Positions 18,749 through 28,002 of a stretch of DNA of 55,027 nucleotides are shown one piece after another (the stretch's first letter is position 1; each line of letters begins with the position of its first letter). Origin of the DNA: Thiobacillaceae bacterium (GTDB lineage Bacteria > Pseudomonadota > Gammaproteobacteria > Burkholderiales > Thiobacillaceae); assembly GCA_025054655.1 (NCBI GenBank), contig JANWZL010000013.1, positions 1 through 55,027 of the forward strand, written 5' to 3'. The notes under the pieces are model-generated. The model did not search any database. It worked only from the letters and a program-made list of their open reading frames with translations, and had not been told where the DNA came from. The translations under genes were made by a program, and so were the position numbers.

Positions 18749-19765
18749 ATGCCCACCTCCCCCCACATCGTCCTAGCCGACAACAGCGTGCGCGCCGTGA
18801 TGTTCAAGGTGCTGGCCGCCCTGGTGCCCGGGGTGGTGGTGCATGCGTGGATGTTCGGACCGGCCATCTGGGTGAGCCTGCTGCTGACCACGCTCTTCTG
18901 CCTGGTCATCGAGGCCCTGGTGCTGGCCATGCGCGACCTGCCGCTCAAACCCTTCCTCAGCGACGGCTCCGTTTTGGTCACCGCCTGGCTGCTGGCGCTG
19001 TCGCTGCCCACGCTGCTGCCTTGGTGGCTGTATGCCCTGGGCAGCCTGTTCGCCGTACTGGTGGCGAAGCATCTATACGGCGGGCTGGGGCAGAACGTGT
19101 TCAACCCCGCCATGGTCGGCTATGCGGTGCTGATCGTGAGCTTCCCCGCGCACATGAACCTGTGGCCCGCCCCGGTGGGCGTGGCGGGCCACACGCCCAA
19201 CCTCATGGAGGCCCTGGACCTGGTCTTCGCCGGTCAGGGCGCCGTGAGCCCAGACGCCTACACCGCCGCCACCCCCATGGACCAGCTGCGCGCCCAGGTG
19301 CGCACCGGCCTGAGCGCCGAGGCCGTGGCCGCGGCGAGTTTCGGCCTGCATGCGAAGGAGGCCCTGGTGTTGAGCTACGCCCTGGGCGGGCTGCTGTTGC
19401 TGGCCCACCGCGTCATCACCTGGCACGTCCCGGTGGCCTTCCTGGGTGCCCTCGTCGCCACCGCGACCCTGTTGCATCTGATCGATCCCGGCCGCCATGC
19501 CGACCCGCTGTTCCATCTGCTCACCGGCAGTACGGTGCTGGGCGCCTTCTTCATCCTCACCGACCCGGTCTCGGCCAGCACCACCCCGCTGGGCAAGCTG
19601 ATCTATGCCGGGCTCGCCGGCGTGATCACGGTGTTGATCCGCAGCTTCGGCGCCTATCCCGATGGGGTGGCCTTTGCGGTGCTGCTGATGAACGCGGCCG
19701 TCCCCTTCATCGACGCCTACACCCAGCCGCGGGTGTTCGGGCATTCGCGCGGCAGACGCACATGA
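18749..19765 (+). CDS. rsxD: Rnf/Rsx electron transport complex subunit D
   Basis: Membrane subunit with eight to ten helices, 338 residues, carrying a covalently bound FMN on threonine in this family. The segment SDGSVLVTAWLLALSLP and the threonine-containing DPVSASTTPLGKL are conserved; the latter is the likely flavinylation site. No ribosome site is visible because the gap is a C-rich repeat, so it probably relies on coupling to rsxC. It ends in an ATGA overlap with rsxG. Confidence 0.94.
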   Translation: MPTSPHIVLADNSVRAVMFKVLAALVPGVVVHAWMFGPAIWVSLLLTTLFCLVIEALVLAMRDLPLKPFLSDGSVLVTAWLLALSLPTLLPWWLYALGSLFAVLVAKHLYGGLGQNVFNPAMVGYAVLIVSFPAHMNLWPAPVGVAGHTPNLMEALDLVFAGQGAVSPDAYTAATPMDQLRAQVRTGLSAEAVAAASFGLHAKEALVLSYALGGLLLLAHRVITWHVPVAFLGALVATATLLHLIDPGRHADPLFHLLTGSTVLGAFFILTDPVSASTTPLGKLIYAGLAGVITVLIRSFGAYPDGVAFAVLLMNAAVPFIDAYTQPRVFGHSRGRRT

Positions 19766-20427
19766 ACCCGGCCCTGCGCGAGACCCTGGTGACGGCGGTC
19801 ACCCTGCTCGCCTTTGCCGTCGTGGGTTCGGCCCTGCTGGCCGCGACTTATGCCCTCACCCGTCCGCAGATTTTGGCCAGCGAGGCGGCCGAGCGGCGCG
19901 CGCGCATCGCCGAGACCCTGCCAGCCGGCAGTTTCGACAACGACCTCGTGCGCACCGCCCGCGTGCTAGCGCCAGACCCCCTGCTCGGACTCGATCGGCC
20001 GGCGCACTATTACCTGGCCACCCGGCAAGGCCAGGCCACGGCCGTGGTGCTGGAGGCGGTGGCGCCGGACGGCTACTCGGGCGACATCCGGCTGCTCATC
20101 GGCATCGGCCGCGACGGGCGCATCACCGGCGTGCGCGTGAGCGCCCACAAGGAGACTCCCGGCCTGGGCGACTACATCGAGGCGGCCAAGAGCCGGTGGA
20201 TTCACGTCTTCGACGGCCGCTCGCTCACCGACCCGCCTGCATCGGGCTGGAAGGTGCGCAAGGATGGCGGCCAGTTCGACTACATGACCGGGGCCACCGT
20301 CACTCCGCGCGCGGTGGTGGCGGCCGTGCATCGGGCGTTGCAGTATTTCGAGCAGCACAAGGATCGGCTGTTGGCCGTCCCGTCCCATGTCCAGGAGCAG
20401 TCCCATGATCGCGCCCGCAACCCGTGA
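19762..20427 (+). CDS. rsxG: Rnf/Rsx electron transport complex subunit G
   Basis: Periplasm-facing flavoprotein subunit with one N-terminal membrane helix (residues about 12-32). 221 residues. [14 protein letters not shown] contains the TGAT flavinylation motif, in which the last Thr carries [15 protein letters not shown] and [12 protein letters not shown] are also typical. The start overlaps the rsxD stop; the last 23 bases overlap rsxE. Confidence 0.95.
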   Translation: MNPALRETLVTAVTLLAFAVVGSALLAATYALTRPQILASEAAERRARIAETLPAGSFDNDLVRTARVLAPDPLLGLDRPAHYYLATRQGQATAVVLEAVAPDGYSGDIRLLIGIGRDGRITGVRVSAHKETPGLGDYIEAAKSRWIHVFDGRSLTDPPASGWKVRKDGGQFDYMTGATVTPRAVVAAVHRALQYFEQHKDRLLAVPSHVQEQSHDRARNP

Positions 20428-21088
20428 GCTCATCGTCAACGGCCTGTGGCGGCAGAACCCCGGCCTGGCGCAGCTGCTGGGGCTCTGCCCCCTGCTCGCC
20501 ATCAGCAACAGCGTGGTCAACAGCCTCTCGCTGGGCCTGGCCACCACCCTGGTGATGATGGTGGCGAGCGCCTCGGTCGCCGTCGTGCGCAACCTCATCC
20601 CGCACGAGATCCGCATCCCCACCTTCGTGCTCATCATCGCCGCGGCGGTGACGGTGGTGGACCTCAGCATGAACGCCTATGTGCACCCGCTCTACCTGGT
20701 GCTGGGCGTGTTCATCCCCCTCATTACCACCAACTGCATCGTGCTGGCGCGGGTGGAGGCGTTCGCCTCCAAGCGCTCGACCGCCGCCTCGGTGTTGGAT
20801 GCGGCCATGATGGGGTTGGGGCTCACCCTGGTGCTGGTGGTACTAGGGGCCGTGCGCGAGATCTTCGGCAAGGGCACCCTCTTCTCCGGCCTGGACCTCG
20901 CCCTGGGCCCGGCGGCGCGCGACTGGGTGGTCACCGTCGTGCCCGATTACCAGGGCTTCCTGCTCGCCGTCCTGCCGCCTGGGGCCTTCCTCGGTCTGGG
21001 CCTCATCATCGCGTTGAAGAACTGGATCGAGGCCATACGCCAGGCGCGTCGGGGGACGCCCGCGCCGGTCATACAGCCCGCCGCATGA
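20405..21088 (+). CDS. rsxE: Rnf/Rsx electron transport complex subunit E
   Basis: Six-helix membrane subunit homologous to subunit A but inserted in the opposite orientation. 227 residues. Conserved [17 protein letters not shown] and [17 protein letters not shown]. The ATG at 20405 follows an aggagcag ribosome site inside rsxG; an in-frame start at 20387 is possible but less supported. It ends in an ATGA overlap with nth. Confidence 0.94.
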   Translation: MIAPATRELIVNGLWRQNPGLAQLLGLCPLLAISNSVVNSLSLGLATTLVMMVASASVAVVRNLIPHEIRIPTFVLIIAAAVTVVDLSMNAYVHPLYLVLGVFIPLITTNCIVLARVEAFASKRSTAASVLDAAMMGLGLTLVLVVLGAVREIFGKGTLFSGLDLALGPAARDWVVTVVPDYQGFLLAVLPPGAFLGLGLIIALKNWIEAIRQARRGTPAPVIQPAA

Positions 21089-21735
21089 ACGCCGCCAAAC
21101 GCCGCGCCATCTTCGAGCGGCTCAAGGCCGCCAACCCCAACCCCAGCACCGAACTCGACTACGCCACGCCCTATCAGCTGCTGGTGGCGGTGGTGCTGTC
21201 CGCCCAGGCCACCGACAAGGGGGTGAACAAGGCCACGGCGGAATTGTTCCGGGTGGCGGGCACACCGCAGCAGATGCTCGCCCTGGGCGAGGAGGGGCTG
21301 AAGCAATACATCCGCTCGATCGGCCTGTACCAGACCAAGGCACGCCACATCATGGCGCTTACGCGTCTGCTGATCGAGCGGCACGGCGGCGAGGTGCCCG
21401 GCGAGCGCGCCGCCCTCGAGGCCCTGCCGGGTGTGGGACGCAAGACCGCCAACGTGGTGCTCAACACCGCCTTTGGCCACCCCGTCATCGCCGTGGACAC
21501 CCACATCTTCCGGATCGCCAACCGCACCGGGCTGGCGCGTGGCAAGACGCCGCTGTCCGTGGAGCGCGCGCTCAGCCGCCTCACCCCGCCCGAATACCGC
21601 CGCCACGCCCACCATTGGCTCATCCTGCACGGCCGCTACGTGTGCAAGGCGCGCAAGCCCGACTGCCCCCGCTGCATCCTCAACGACCTGTGCGAGTGGA
21701 AGGAAAAACACGCCTCTCCGACCCCTAACCCCTAG
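21085..21735 (+). CDS. nth: Endonuclease III
   Basis: DNA glycosylase/AP-lyase for oxidised pyrimidines. 216 residues. The helix-hairpin-helix [17 protein letters not shown] has the catalytic lysine, the catalytic aspartate is in VDTHIFR, and the [4Fe-4S] cysteines are [17 protein letters not shown]. nth often follows rnf genes. The last seven residues (ASPTPNP, after KEKH) are encoded by a heptamer repeat array and look like a repeat-driven extension beyond the normal end. Confidence 0.96.
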   Translation: MNAAKRRAIFERLKAANPNPSTELDYATPYQLLVAVVLSAQATDKGVNKATAELFRVAGTPQQMLALGEEGLKQYIRSIGLYQTKARHIMALTRLLIERHGGEVPGERAALEALPGVGRKTANVVLNTAFGHPVIAVDTHIFRIANRTGLARGKTPLSVERALSRLTPPEYRRHAHHWLILHGRYVCKARKPDCPRCILNDLCEWKEKHASPTPNP

Positions 21736-21747
21736 GCCCCTCCTTCT
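21720..21747 (-). repeat. Heptamer array over the end of nth
   Basis: Plus-strand units GACCCCT, AACCCCT, AGGCCCC, TCCTTCT. The first two encode the last residues of Nth, and its TAG stop (21733-21735) spans the boundary of units two and three. On the minus strand this gives three close GGGG runs, a possible quadruplex-forming sequence. Confidence 0.5.
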
Positions 21748-21758
21748 TTCCTCACCCC

Positions 21759-22847
21759 ATGCCTGCCGCCACCGCCCTGGCCCGTGCCCCCCACGCCCGC
21801 CCCGAACTGGCGGCCGACGCGGTGCGCATCGCCCTGGACAAGGCCGGCCTGGACCACCCGCAGGCGGTGCTGCTGTTCCTCAGCCGCGAGTTCGCGCACG
21901 ATCCTGCCCCGGCACTCACCGCCGCGGCACGTACGGCCCAATGCCTGCAGATCGCCGGCTGCACCGCCGCTGGGGTGTTCACCGAGGAGGAATGGGTACT
22001 GGATGGACCGGCCGCGGCCGCCCTGGTGCTGGGCGAGCCCTTCCGCCTGCTGGCAGCGGATGGCTTGGCCCCCACCCTGACCCTGGCTGCAACCGATGCC
22101 CTCGACTGGCACTGGCTCGCCGGCGGCGGCCCGCGCTATGGGGTCGTGGCGGGCGAGCAGGGCCACCAGGTCTGGCAAGCCGCCCGGCTGCAGGCATCGG
22201 GTCGCTGCGAACTGCGCTTCAGCGGTGTGCAGGCGCACATCGGGGTGTCACAAGGCGTGCGGCCGCTGTCCGCCCCACAGCCGCTCACCGGTGTACACGG
22301 CGGCGAGCTGCTCACGCTGGGCCGGCAGAGCGCACTGTCCGAGCTGACACGTGCCCTGCCGCTGGGCGTACGCGCCCCGCAGCGCCTGCCCTTGCACCAC
22401 CTGATGCTGGGCGTGCTCTACGGGGCACCCGAGCACGCCCTCGAGGAGGGACGCTATCACCTGCTGCCGGTACTGGCCGTCAACCCCACCCGGCGCTCGG
22501 TCACCGTAGCTGGCTCACCCCGGCGCGGCGAGCATGTCTTCTGGGCCCTGCGTGAGCCGCGGGCGGCCGAATACGAGATGCGCCGCATCATCGAGCGACT
22601 GACGGCCGAGCATCTGGACGAACCCCGCTTCGCCCTCATGTTCCCTTGTGTCGGCCGTGGCCCCGCCTTCTATGGCGGCGATGAGCGCGACATCCAGCAG
22701 TTCGTGCGGCACTGCCCCGACACACCGCTGATCGGCTGCTATGGCTACGGCGAGATCGCCCACCTCGACGGAGCCAACCACCTGTTGCAATACAGCACGG
22801 TGCTCGCCGTGTATTATGACGAACCCTTTGCCGCAGCCGCCGCATAG
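21759..22847 (+). CDS. FIST-domain signal sensor protein
   Basis: 362-residue soluble protein with an N-terminal FIST domain (about residues 30-215) and a FIST_C domain (about 220-345). Recognisable pieces are AGCTAAGVFTEEEWV, and MFPCVGRGPAFYGG followed by CPDTPLIGCYGYGEIA near the end. FIST domains bind small molecules and often belong to signal transduction proteins. Here no kinase or cyclase is fused, so this is the stand-alone form of unknown ligand. It is 2 bases from the DUF1841 gene. Confidence 0.85.
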   Translation: MPAATALARAPHARPELAADAVRIALDKAGLDHPQAVLLFLSREFAHDPAPALTAAARTAQCLQIAGCTAAGVFTEEEWVLDGPAAAALVLGEPFRLLAADGLAPTLTLAATDALDWHWLAGGGPRYGVVAGEQGHQVWQAARLQASGRCELRFSGVQAHIGVSQGVRPLSAPQPLTGVHGGELLTLGRQSALSELTRALPLGVRAPQRLPLHHLMLGVLYGAPEHALEEGRYHLLPVLAVNPTRRSVTVAGSPRRGEHVFWALREPRAAEYEMRRIIERLTAEHLDEPRFALMFPCVGRGPAFYGGDERDIQQFVRHCPDTPLIGCYGYGEIAHLDGANHLLQYSTVLAVYYDEPFAAAAA

Positions 22848-22849
22848 AC

Positions 22850-23284
22850 ATGTTCACCCCCAGCCGCGAAGAGGCGCGGCGCTTCTTCATCGAGGCCTGG
22901 CGCAAACACCGGCAGGGGCTGCCGCTGCAGCCGTTGGAGGCATTGGCCGCCGACCTCATCGCACGCCATCCCGAATACCATGCCACGCTGGAGACGCAAG
23001 CGAGCCTGCAACGCGAATGGCCGCCAGAGCTGGGCGAGAGCAATCCCTTCCTGCACTTGGGCCTGCATCTGGCGGTGGCCGAACAGCTGTCCATCGACCA
23101 GCCGCCCGGTCTGCGTCCGCTGTATCAGGAATTGATGCGGCAGCTGCAGGATCAGCACAGGGTAGAGCATGCGATCATGGATTGTCTGGCCGAGCATCTG
23201 TGGCAAACACAGCACTACGGCCAGCCGTTCGACGGGCCCGCTTACTTGCAATGTATCAAAGCGAGGTGCACTAGGGTATGTTGA
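22850..23284 (+). CDS. DUF1841 family protein
   Basis: 144-residue soluble protein of the DUF1841 family, which is common in beta- and gammaproteobacteria. Function is unknown. MFTPSREEARRFFIEAWRKH and NPFLHLGLHLAVAEQLSID are the family hallmarks. It starts two bases after the FIST gene and is probably in the same transcript, ahead of the cobalamin adenosyltransferase. Confidence 0.85.
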   Translation: MFTPSREEARRFFIEAWRKHRQGLPLQPLEALAADLIARHPEYHATLETQASLQREWPPELGESNPFLHLGLHLAVAEQLSIDQPPGLRPLYQELMRQLQDQHRVEHAIMDCLAEHLWQTQHYGQPFDGPAYLQCIKARCTRVC

Positions 23285-23333
23285 TCCCTGCCGTGAACTC
23301 TGTCTGGTACGGACGGCGGAGACGGGGAACGAT

Positions 23334-23885
23334 ATGGGCCACCGCCTGAGCAGGATCGTCACCCGCACCGGCGACGACGGCAGTACGGGGCTGGCCGACG
23401 GTCGCCGCTTGCCCAAACACCACGTGCGCATCACCGCCCTGGGCGAGGTCGATGAGCTAAACGGCTTCCTAGGCCTGCTGCTCAGCGAACCGATGGATGC
23501 GGCGCTGCGCGCTTTGCTGACCGAGATCCAGAACGACCTGTTCGACCTGGGGGCCGAGCTCGCCCTGCCGCAGCGACCGCAGGTCGACGAGGCGCACGTC
23601 GCCCGTCTGGATGAGGCCATCGCGGCCTACAACGCGGCGCTGCCGCCGCTAAAGGAATTCGTCCTGCCCGGCGGCAGCCGCGCCGCCGCCCTGGCCCACG
23701 TCTGCCGCAGCGTGTGCCGGCGCGCCGAACGCAGCCTCACGCGGCTGCAGGCCGAAGAGCCGGTCTCACCCCAGCTGCTGCGCTATCTGAATCGCCTGTC
23801 CGACCTGCTGTTCGTGCTCGCCCGCAGCCTCAACCGCGCCGCCGGCCAGCCCGAGCCCTGCTGGCGCGGACCTTCCAAGACGTGA
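23334..23885 (+). CDS. PduO-type cob(I)alamin adenosyltransferase
   Basis: Transfers adenosyl from ATP to cob(I)alamin to make coenzyme B12. 183 residues. TRTGDDGSTGLADGRRL near the N-terminus is the ATP-binding signature, and VCRRAERSLTRL the conserved helical motif. The start at 23334 follows a ggggaac stretch and gives the family length; the frame is open upstream without homology. Confidence 0.93.
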   Translation: MGHRLSRIVTRTGDDGSTGLADGRRLPKHHVRITALGEVDELNGFLGLLLSEPMDAALRALLTEIQNDLFDLGAELALPQRPQVDEAHVARLDEAIAAYNAALPPLKEFVLPGGSRAAALAHVCRSVCRRAERSLTRLQAEEPVSPQLLRYLNRLSDLLFVLARSLNRAAGQPEPCWRGPSKT

Positions 23886-23895
23886 AGGCGCACCC

Positions 23896-24285
23896 TCAGG
23901 GGACAGAAGGGCGTTGCGCCTCGGCCGCCGACAGGCGTTCACGCAGGATGCGCAACTGCCGATCCAGTTGCACTACCGCCGGGTGTGCCGGTGTGTAGCG
24001 CAGCAGCAACGCCTGCCTGCGCTCTTCGAGTGCGGCGATCTGCGCCCTGATCTGTACAGGGTCGCGCTGTGGGTCCTCATCGACGGGGTATTTCTGCGCC
24101 ATGGCCTGCAGCCGCTCCTCCAGGCGCTGCGGGGGTTCTGCTGCGGGTCTGTGCTGTGGCGCCGGGAGAGTGCCGGTACAGCCGACCACGACCGAGACGA
24201 TCGCTGTGAACAGCGCACCGGCGGCTGCGCGCGCCTTGTCCGCACCCGCGATCAAACGCGTGCGTACGGCGCGGCCGCGGTTCAT
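23896..24285 (-). CDS. Putative lipoprotein with short coiled coil
   Basis: 129 residues; no family recognised with certainty. The N-terminus is a basic region followed by a hydrophobic stretch ending VVVGC, a plausible lipobox with Cys36. After a proline-rich linker the C-terminal half is predicted coiled coil (QIRAQIAALEERRQALLLRY). The segment RYTPAHPAVVQLDRQL resembles the YTPxHPxV motif of Wzz/GumC-type chain-length proteins, but the rest of that family is absent. Its ATG overlaps the stop of the NarL-type regulator (ATGA), so it is the third gene of that operon. It may be an envelope component under or feeding the two-component system; this is inference. Confidence 0.6.
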   Translation of the reverse strand: MNRGRAVRTRLIAGADKARAAAGALFTAIVSVVVGCTGTLPAPQHRPAAEPPQRLEERLQAMAQKYPVDEDPQRDPVQIRAQIAALEERRQALLLRYTPAHPAVVQLDRQLRILRERLSAAEAQRPSVP

Positions 24286-24962
24286 GGTTGCGAGGATGGC
24301 CCCCGCCGGCCCACGTCCAGCCCAGGGGCCAGCTTATGCTCGACGGCGAACACCGCCGCCTCCACGCGCGAGGAGAGGTTGAGCTTGGCCAGGATGTGGC
24401 GCACGTGCAGCTTCACCGTGTCATAGCTAATGTCGAGCGCGCGGGCGATGGCCTTGTTGCTCTCGCCGCGGGCCAGGTGGGCGAGGATCTCGCGCTCGCG
24501 CTGGGTGAGCGTATCGAGCAGCGAATGGGCACTGTGCTTGGCGTCGAGCAGATTGACCAGCTTGGCGGTCATGGCCGGTGCGACCGCGGTCTCGCCGCGC
24601 ACCGCCCGCTGGATGGCGTCGATCACCTCGTCCGGCTCCATGCTCTTGAGCAGATAGCCGTTGGCCCCCGCGCGCAGCGCGCGTGCCAAGTCCTCCTCGG
24701 CCTCGCTCACCGTGAGGATGAGGATAGGCCGCGTGAAACCGTCCGCCTTGAGCTGTTGCATGAGGCCGATGCCGTCGATGCCGGGCAGGTTGAGGTCCAG
24801 CAGCACCGCGTCGGGTTGATGCTCGCGCAGCAGCTGCGGCACCTCCTGCGGGTTGCCGGTCATGGCCGCCACATGGATCGCGCCGCCGCGCTCCAGCAGT
24901 TCGGCCAGCCCCTTGCGGAACAGGGTGTGGTCGTCCACCAGGACGATGCGCGGCACGCTCAT
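24282..24962 (-). CDS. NarL/FixJ-family response regulator
   Basis: 226 residues. An N-terminal receiver domain with the acidic pair VDDH (residues 10-11), phospho-acceptor Asp56 (LLDLNLPG) and Lys in YLLKSM. The C-terminal LuxR-type HTH reads TQREREILAHLARGESNKAI then DISYDTVKLHVRHILAKL. It is co-transcribed with the upstream kinase (4-base overlap) and the downstream lipoprotein. The target is unknown; similarity to NarL makes nitrate or redox control one possibility. Confidence 0.92.
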   Translation of the reverse strand: MSVPRIVLVDDHTLFRKGLAELLERGGAIHVAAMTGNPQEVPQLLREHQPDAVLLDLNLPGIDGIGLMQQLKADGFTRPILILTVSEAEEDLARALRAGANGYLLKSMEPDEVIDAIQRAVRGETAVAPAMTAKLVNLLDAKHSAHSLLDTLTQREREILAHLARGESNKAIARALDISYDTVKLHVRHILAKLNLSSRVEAAVFAVEHKLAPGLDVGRRGPSSQP

Positions 24963-26191
24963 GCCGTGACCTGCTCCTGCACCTTCAGCCGGGCCGGGAA
25001 GCTCAGCCGCACCAGGGTGCCGCCCGCGGGCCGGCTCTCGATGGTCAGCCGGCCGCCCAGCTTGGCCGCGCGCTCGCGCATGATGGTCAGCCCGAAGCTC
25101 TTGCCGACGCTGGTGGCTGCCCCCGACGGCAGCCCCACCCCGTCGTCGGCCACGTTGACGATGTACTGGCCCTCGTGCAGGTCCAGGGTGACCACCACGT
25201 GGCGCGCGCGGGCGTGCTTGGCGATGTTGTAGAGGGCCTCCTGGATGATGTGGAAGACCTGGATCTCCTCCTCGGGGGTGAGCACCACGTCCTGGGCGAC
25301 GTTGAGGAAATCCACGTCGGCATTGGCCTTCTTGCGGAACGAGGCGACCAGGTCCTGCAGCGCCGGCACCAAGCCCCGTGGGTCTATGCGATCGCGGAAC
25401 TGGCTGATGAGGTTGCGCAGTTCCGAATAGGCCATGTCCACCGCCTCCTCCACGTCCGACAGATAGCGGTTGGCACTCGCCTGGTCGCCCTCGGCCAAGG
25501 CCTCGCCCAGCACGGTGAGCCGCATCTTGGCGTAGGCCAGGGTCTGGGCGAGCGAGTCGTGGATCTGGTTGGCCAGCAGGGTACGCTCGTTCATCAACGA
25601 GATGCGCATGTTCTCGCGCGTGAGCCTGGAGTTCTCCAGGGCCATGCCCATGTGGTCGCTGATGGAGTTGAACAGGAAACGGATGTCGTCGGGCAGCACG
25701 CTGTCGGTGTCCATGAACAGGTTGTACACCCCCAGCACTCGCCCCTTATGCCGCAGCGGGATGGCGTACACCGTCTTGCAGCCCTGGGCGAGATAGCTGT
25801 GGCGCACCTGTTTCTGGCAAACGTTGAGCACGTGGTCCAGCTCGGTGCCCTGGTTGAGCGTGGCGCGCCCGCAGATGCCGCACTCCAGCGGCACGAAGCG
25901 TTCCTTCTCCTGTAACTGCGCCGACAGGCCGATGGCCCCCACCAGACGCAGGTGCCCCCCATCGGCGGTGAGCATGCGCACCGCCCCGGCCTTCGCCCCC
26001 GACAGACGCACCATGATCTCCAGGAAACGCATGAGCATCTGCTCGATGTCGTCGCTGGCCGACAGGCCGCTGGCGATCTCGACCAGCAGCTTGACAGGAG
26101 GAATGGATTCACCTGCGCCCATATGCGCATCCTCGCCCGCCGGCGGTCGCATCAGGCTGCTCAGGGGTATGGCTTGTTCGTACACGGCCAT
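24959..26191 (-). CDS. Soluble GAF histidine kinase, NarX-like
   Basis: 410 residues with no transmembrane segment. Residues about 30-190 form a GAF domain, followed by a HisKA_3 dimerisation helix with phospho-acceptor His211 (NQIHDSLAQT) and an HATPase domain (NIAKHARARHVVV, DDGVGLP, SFGLTIMRERA). The GAF region has four cysteines, C104, C107, C125 and C138. This recalls the cysteine cluster of the NarX/NarQ central module and could bind an iron-sulfur cluster or act as a redox switch. It lacks the periplasmic nitrate sensor. Kinase, regulator and lipoprotein form one operon on the minus strand. Confidence 0.9.
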   Translation of the reverse strand: MAVYEQAIPLSSLMRPPAGEDAHMGAGESIPPVKLLVEIASGLSASDDIEQMLMRFLEIMVRLSGAKAGAVRMLTADGGHLRLVGAIGLSAQLQEKERFVPLECGICGRATLNQGTELDHVLNVCQKQVRHSYLAQGCKTVYAIPLRHKGRVLGVYNLFMDTDSVLPDDIRFLFNSISDHMGMALENSRLTRENMRISLMNERTLLANQIHDSLAQTLAYAKMRLTVLGEALAEGDQASANRYLSDVEEAVDMAYSELRNLISQFRDRIDPRGLVPALQDLVASFRKKANADVDFLNVAQDVVLTPEEEIQVFHIIQEALYNIAKHARARHVVVTLDLHEGQYIVNVADDGVGLPSGAATSVGKSFGLTIMRERAAKLGGRLTIESRPAGGTLVRLSFPARLKVQEQVTA

Positions 26192-26320
26192 CGCTCTCCA
26201 ACATCACCGCCATACCGCCCGCGCGGGCGCGCATGGCAGCGCCACCGGCCTATGGTAAGCAAGGCCGAGGCGACAGGCAAACCCGCACGGGTGGATCGAT
26301 GCGTTGGACCCGCCGGGCGC

Positions 26321-27520
26321 TCAAAAATTCTGCACCAGACGTGCGCGCGCCAACGGCGGGTTGCGTTCGAAATAACGGCGTATGCCGTTGGCGATGGCGG
26401 CGGCCATACGGTCCTGGTAGTCCTCGTCGGTGAGCCTGGCCTCCTCCTGCGGGTTGGAGATGAAGGCCGTCTCCACCAGGATGGAGGGGATGTCCGGGGC
26501 CTTCAGCACGGCAAAACCGGCCTGCTCCACGTAGGGTTTGTGCAGGGTGTTGACCCCCCCCAGCTCCTCCAGCACCACCCGTCCCAGCTTGAGGCTGTCG
26601 GCGATGGTGGCGGTCTGGGCGAGATCGATCAGGGTCTGTTTGAGGTAGGTGTCCTTGACGTCGATGTTGACCCCGCCGATCAGGTCCGCCTCGTTCTCAC
26701 GCTTGGCCAACCAACGCGCCGCGGCTGACGTGGCCCCGTGCTCCGACAGCGCGAAGACGGAGGAGCCGCGCGCCGTGGGCTTGAGGAAGGCGTCGGCGTG
26801 GATGGACACGAACAGGTCGGCCTGCAGTCGCCTGGCCTTGTTCACCCGCTCGTGCAGGGGGATGAAATAGTCGCCGTCGCGGATCAGGACGGCGCGCATG
26901 TTCTCCATGCGCTCGATGTGCGCCTTCAGCCGGCGGGCGATGGCTAGGGTGACGTCCTTCTCGCGTGTGCCGCGCGCGCCGATCGCACCGGGGTCCTCGC
27001 CGCCGTGTCCGGCATCGATGGCCACGGTGATGAGCCGCAGCATCTGCCCCTCGTGCGGCTTGCGCGGTTTGTGGCCTTCGGCATGGGCGATGGCCGCCTC
27101 CACCTCACGCTCCAGCCCCTCTGCCGGGCTCGGGTAGAGGTCGATCACCAGACGGTGGGCGTAGGCGCCCATGGGCTTGAGGCTGAACACTTGCGGCCGC
27201 ACCTCGCGCTTGAGATCGACCACCAGGCGCGTCACCCCCGGCCGGTTGCGGGCCACCCGCACGCCGGCGACGTAACGGTCTTCGGCGCTGACCAGGGCGG
27301 CCAGTCCGTTCAAGGCCTCGGGTTCCACACCCTCCAGGTCGAGAACGAAGCGATCGGGGTTTTTTAATTGGAAATGCTTGTAGCTTGGCGCCTCGTTCAA
27401 CTCCAGGGTGATACGGGTGTAGTCGGGCGAGGGCCACACCCGCGCAGCCTTCAGCTCCAAGGCCTGCGCCCGGCCCGTAAGCGCCAGCAACAGGCCGAGC
27501 AGCAGCCACCACCACCTCAT
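26321..27520 (-). CDS. amiC: N-acetylmuramoyl-L-alanine amidase with AMIN domain
   Basis: Periplasmic peptidoglycan amidase for daughter-cell separation. 399 residues. Signal peptide MRWWWLLLGLLLALTGRAQA, AMIN domain to about residue 130 (septal targeting), then an Amidase_3 domain. Zinc ligands and catalytic residues are in IDAGHGGEDPGA, FVSIHADAF and ILVETAFISN. The ATG at 27520 overlaps the tsaE stop (ATGA); a start at 27541 would spoil the signal peptide. tsaE-amiC is a standard pair. Confidence 0.95.
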   Translation of the reverse strand: MRWWWLLLGLLLALTGRAQALELKAARVWPSPDYTRITLELNEAPSYKHFQLKNPDRFVLDLEGVEPEALNGLAALVSAEDRYVAGVRVARNRPGVTRLVVDLKREVRPQVFSLKPMGAYAHRLVIDLYPSPAEGLEREVEAAIAHAEGHKPRKPHEGQMLRLITVAIDAGHGGEDPGAIGARGTREKDVTLAIARRLKAHIERMENMRAVLIRDGDYFIPLHERVNKARRLQADLFVSIHADAFLKPTARGSSVFALSEHGATSAAARWLAKRENEADLIGGVNIDVKDTYLKQTLIDLAQTATIADSLKLGRVVLEELGGVNTLHKPYVEQAGFAVLKAPDIPSILVETAFISNPQEEARLTDEDYQDRMAAAIANGIRRYFERNPPLARARLVQNF

Positions 27521-28002
27521 GTCGCCAAACCCCGCACGCATGCCCTACCCGCCTCCGTTCTGCCCTGCAACAGCGCCTGCCGCCCGTCGGCGGCGAACTC
27601 CAGACGGATCTCCACATCCGCCGCGGGCAGCCGCCCGGCCGCCCGTTCCGGCCACTCGATCAGACAAAGGCTGCGCGCATTGAAATACTCGCGCAAGCCC
27701 GCCTCTTCCCATTCTAACGGATCACTGAGACGATACAAATCAAAATGATACAAAGTAAAGCTCGAAAACGGATAAACCTCCACCAGGGCGAAGGTGGGGC
27801 TCTTTACCCGCCCCGTGTAGCCCAGGGCGCGCAACAGACCGCGCACCAGCGTGGTCTTGCCCGCCCCCAGCGCACCCGTCAGCCAGACCGTCATCCCCGG
27901 CGCGAGCCGGCGCGCCAATGCTGCACCCAGGGCCAGGGTGGCCGCCTCGTCGGGCAGATGCCGCCGCAGGCTCGGCGGGCTATCATGGCCATCATGCGTC
28001 AT
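27517..28002 (-). CDS. tsaE: tRNA threonylcarbamoyladenosine biosynthesis ATPase TsaE
   Basis: ATPase subunit that works with TsaB and TsaD in making the t6A modification at position 37 of ANN-decoding tRNAs. 161 residues. The Walker A motif is in GALGAGKTTLVRGL, followed by the typical VKSPTFALVEVY and IEWPERA. Its ATG (28002) lies inside the 5' end of the divergent queG gene, so the two coding regions overlap head to head. Confidence 0.95.
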   Translation of the reverse strand: MTHDGHDSPPSLRRHLPDEAATLALGAALARRLAPGMTVWLTGALGAGKTTLVRGLLRALGYTGRVKSPTFALVEVYPFSSFTLYHFDLYRLSDPLEWEEAGLREYFNARSLCLIEWPERAAGRLPAADVEIRLEFAADGRQALLQGRTEAGRACVRGLAT

